This document shows, in pieces, positions 49,335 to 50,229 of a DNA stretch of 50,229 nt. The stretch is from NCBI GenBank assembly GCA_019118245.1, contig DWZJ01000073.1:1-50229 (forward strand), written 5' to 3'. Position numbers and translations under genes: made by a program. This stretch comes from Candidatus Oscillibacter excrementigallinarum. Lineage in GTDB: Bacteria; Bacillota; Clostridia; Oscillospirales; Oscillospiraceae. The notes beneath the pieces are model-generated. The model saw only the letters and a program-made list of their open reading frames with translations. It did not search any database and had not been told where the DNA came from. Position 1 is the stretch's first letter; each line of letters begins with the position of its first letter.

Positions 49335-49739
49335 ATGTATCAGTCCAAGAAGCCCTACCTGTATGGTACCGGCCGCCGGAAGTCCTCCGTGGCCCGCGTT
49401 CACCTGTTCCCCAACGGCACCGGCTCCATCACCATCAACGGCCGGGACATCGATGAGTATTTCGGCCTGGACACCCTGAAGATGGTGGTCCGTCAGCCCC
49501 TGGAGGCCACCGGCAATGCCGGCAAGATGGACATCGTTGCCACCGTCACCGGCGGCGGCGTGACCGGCCAGGCCGGCGCTCTGCGGCACGGCATCGCCCG
49601 CGCCCTGCTGCTGGCCAGCGAGGACAACCGCCCCATCCTGAAGAAGGCCGGTTTCCTGACCCGCGATCCTCGTATGAAGGAGCGCAAGAAGTACGGCCTG
49701 AAAGCCGCGCGGCGTGCTCCTCAGTTCTCCAAGCGCTAA
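49335..49739 (+). CDS. rpsI: 30S ribosomal protein S9
   Basis: A 134-residue S9: [14 protein letters not shown] near the N-terminus, [20 protein letters not shown], and the basic tail [18 protein letters not shown] that reaches the decoding site. AGGAG lies upstream of the start. The 3' end of rpsI is a known integration site for some conjugative elements of Firmicutes; the sequence after it changes composition. Confidence 0.97.
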   Translation: MYQSKKPYLYGTGRRKSSVARVHLFPNGTGSITINGRDIDEYFGLDTLKMVVRQPLEATGNAGKMDIVATVTGGGVTGQAGALRHGIARALLLASEDNRPILKKAGFLTRDPRMKERKKYGLKAARRAPQFSKR

Positions 49740-49752
49740 AATGTTTCAAATT

Positions 49753-49784
49753 ATCCCGGAAAACCTCGGTTTTCCGGGATTTTT
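49753..49784 (+). terminator. rplM-rpsI terminator
   Basis: A perfect 13-bp stem (49753-49765 and 49768-49780) with a two-base apex and four T residues plus C and T, 13 bases after the rpsI stop. Confidence 0.93.
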
Positions 49785-50229
49785 CTATCTAATTGTTCTA
49801 AACTTGTTTTTTGCCATTCGCATTCCGTCGTTGCAACGTGGTACTATATATAGTTCATTAGACTAATTTTGGACACAATATATAGGGTTATTTAGAGGTT
49901 ACAAAACTTAATTTTCACGTTTGAGGTTACAAAAGAGGTTACGAGCGCCCTCCCAAAATGGTGGTAAGCAGGCGGAGTTTCTTGGATAAGGATACAGTAT
50001 TTTCGAATGTAATAGAACAGCACGCGTGGCAAGACTTCTGCCGCGCGTGCTGTCTTCTGATATGATGGCTATTGGCGCTGCCGCTCACGGGCCACAGGCT
50101 CCAGCTGTCATCTACTCCAATGGCATGCTTGGGATAGGTCATTGTGTCATTGACATAGAGGCTATACACGCCCAAAAACGCAGTATCCGGCACAAGCTAC
50201 GTCTTGCTGCGGTTCGTACCGTTCAAGGT
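49785..50229. other. Composition-shifted region with GAGGTTAC direct repeats, no firm gene
   Basis: From about 49785 to 49960 the sequence is much more AT-rich than the ribosomal genes. GAGGTTACAAAA occurs at 49895-49906 and 49923-49934, and GAGGTTAC again at 49935-49942. A perfect 10-bp hairpin with a further inner stem spans 50009-50051. A minus-strand open frame (50193-49939) reads through this hairpin and is not a convincing gene; its first part could be a fragment of a longer protein that extends beyond the window. Read as a possible mobile-element edge. Confidence 0.4.

Noticed and set aside
49895..49942. GAGGTTAC repeats as a CRISPR array
   Set aside because: The units are only 8-12 bases, spacers are unequal or absent, and no cas gene is near.
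49939..50193. An 84-codon minus-strand frame near the window end
   Set aside because: It reads through a strong hairpin and AT-rich repeats and resembles no family; at best a fragment, so not listed as a gene.

Overview
The window reads as a chromosomal segment of a GC-rich, anaerobic, low-G+C-lineage Firmicute, most likely the Oscillospiraceae/Oscillospirales (Flavonifractor, Lawsonibacter, Dysosmobacter-like). The grounds are strong AGGAGG ribosome-binding sites, sigma-A promoters of the TTGACA/TATAAT type, a T-box, an M-box (Mg2+) leader, spore-formation genes (spoIID, bofA), DUF1540 and YqzL small proteins, Bce-type peptide-antibiotic modules, and many GC-rich palindromic intergenic repeats. 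This assignment is inference from gene content and style; no rRNA or tRNA gene is present.

Layout. 1-3.3 kb (minus): a signal peptidase II-like gene overlapping a Tet(M)-type translational GTPase fused to a YacP/Rae1-like NYN nuclease domain. 3.4-11.9 kb (plus): a VWA / unknown / MoxR ATPase trio running with only 21 bases of gap into a Bce-type two-component system, followed across a regulatory gap by its ABC transporter. 12-14.8 kb (minus): a GntR-YtrABC-like operon and a chloramphenicol acetyltransferase-like gene. 14.9-17.5 kb (plus): a T-box-controlled methionine operon (O-acetylhomoserine sulfhydrylase plus homoserine O-acetyltransferase). 17.5-20.5 kb: a MerR/GyrI regulator, then a minus-strand array of small DUF6442-like membrane proteins with an XRE regulator. 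20.5-29.8 kb (minus): uridine phosphorylase, then mutS2, an unknown CxxC protein, recO, yqzL, a membrane-anchored protein, era and uvrA.

29.8-36.3 kb: a repeat-bounded non-coding block, a two-gene HTH switch, ybaK, an EamA exporter, mmcQ, and then uvrB (with an SOS-like box) and radC. 36.4-39.6 kb (plus): M-box plus mgtE, two small cysteine-rich proteins, and a TauE/SafE permease split into two overlapping half-genes. 39.6-45.8 kb (minus): htrA, histidine kinase, response regulator (with an 87-bp duplicated 3' end), an exported degenerate deacetylase-like protein and spoIID with a sigma-E-like promoter. 45.9-49.8 kb: an unknown polytopic membrane protein, tadA, yaaL-bofA, an unknown membrane-anchored protein and rplM-rpsI. 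Downstream of rpsI the base composition drops and short direct repeats appear, a possible mobile-element boundary.

The most noteworthy items are the ribosome-GTPase/NYN-RNase fusion, the HTH switch whose operators sit in and just downstream of a consensus promoter, the DUF6442-like paralogue array with paired operators, the covarying hairpin repeats around uvrB, the 87-bp perfect duplication in the response-regulator/kinase junction, and the catalytically stripped NodB-like exported protein.
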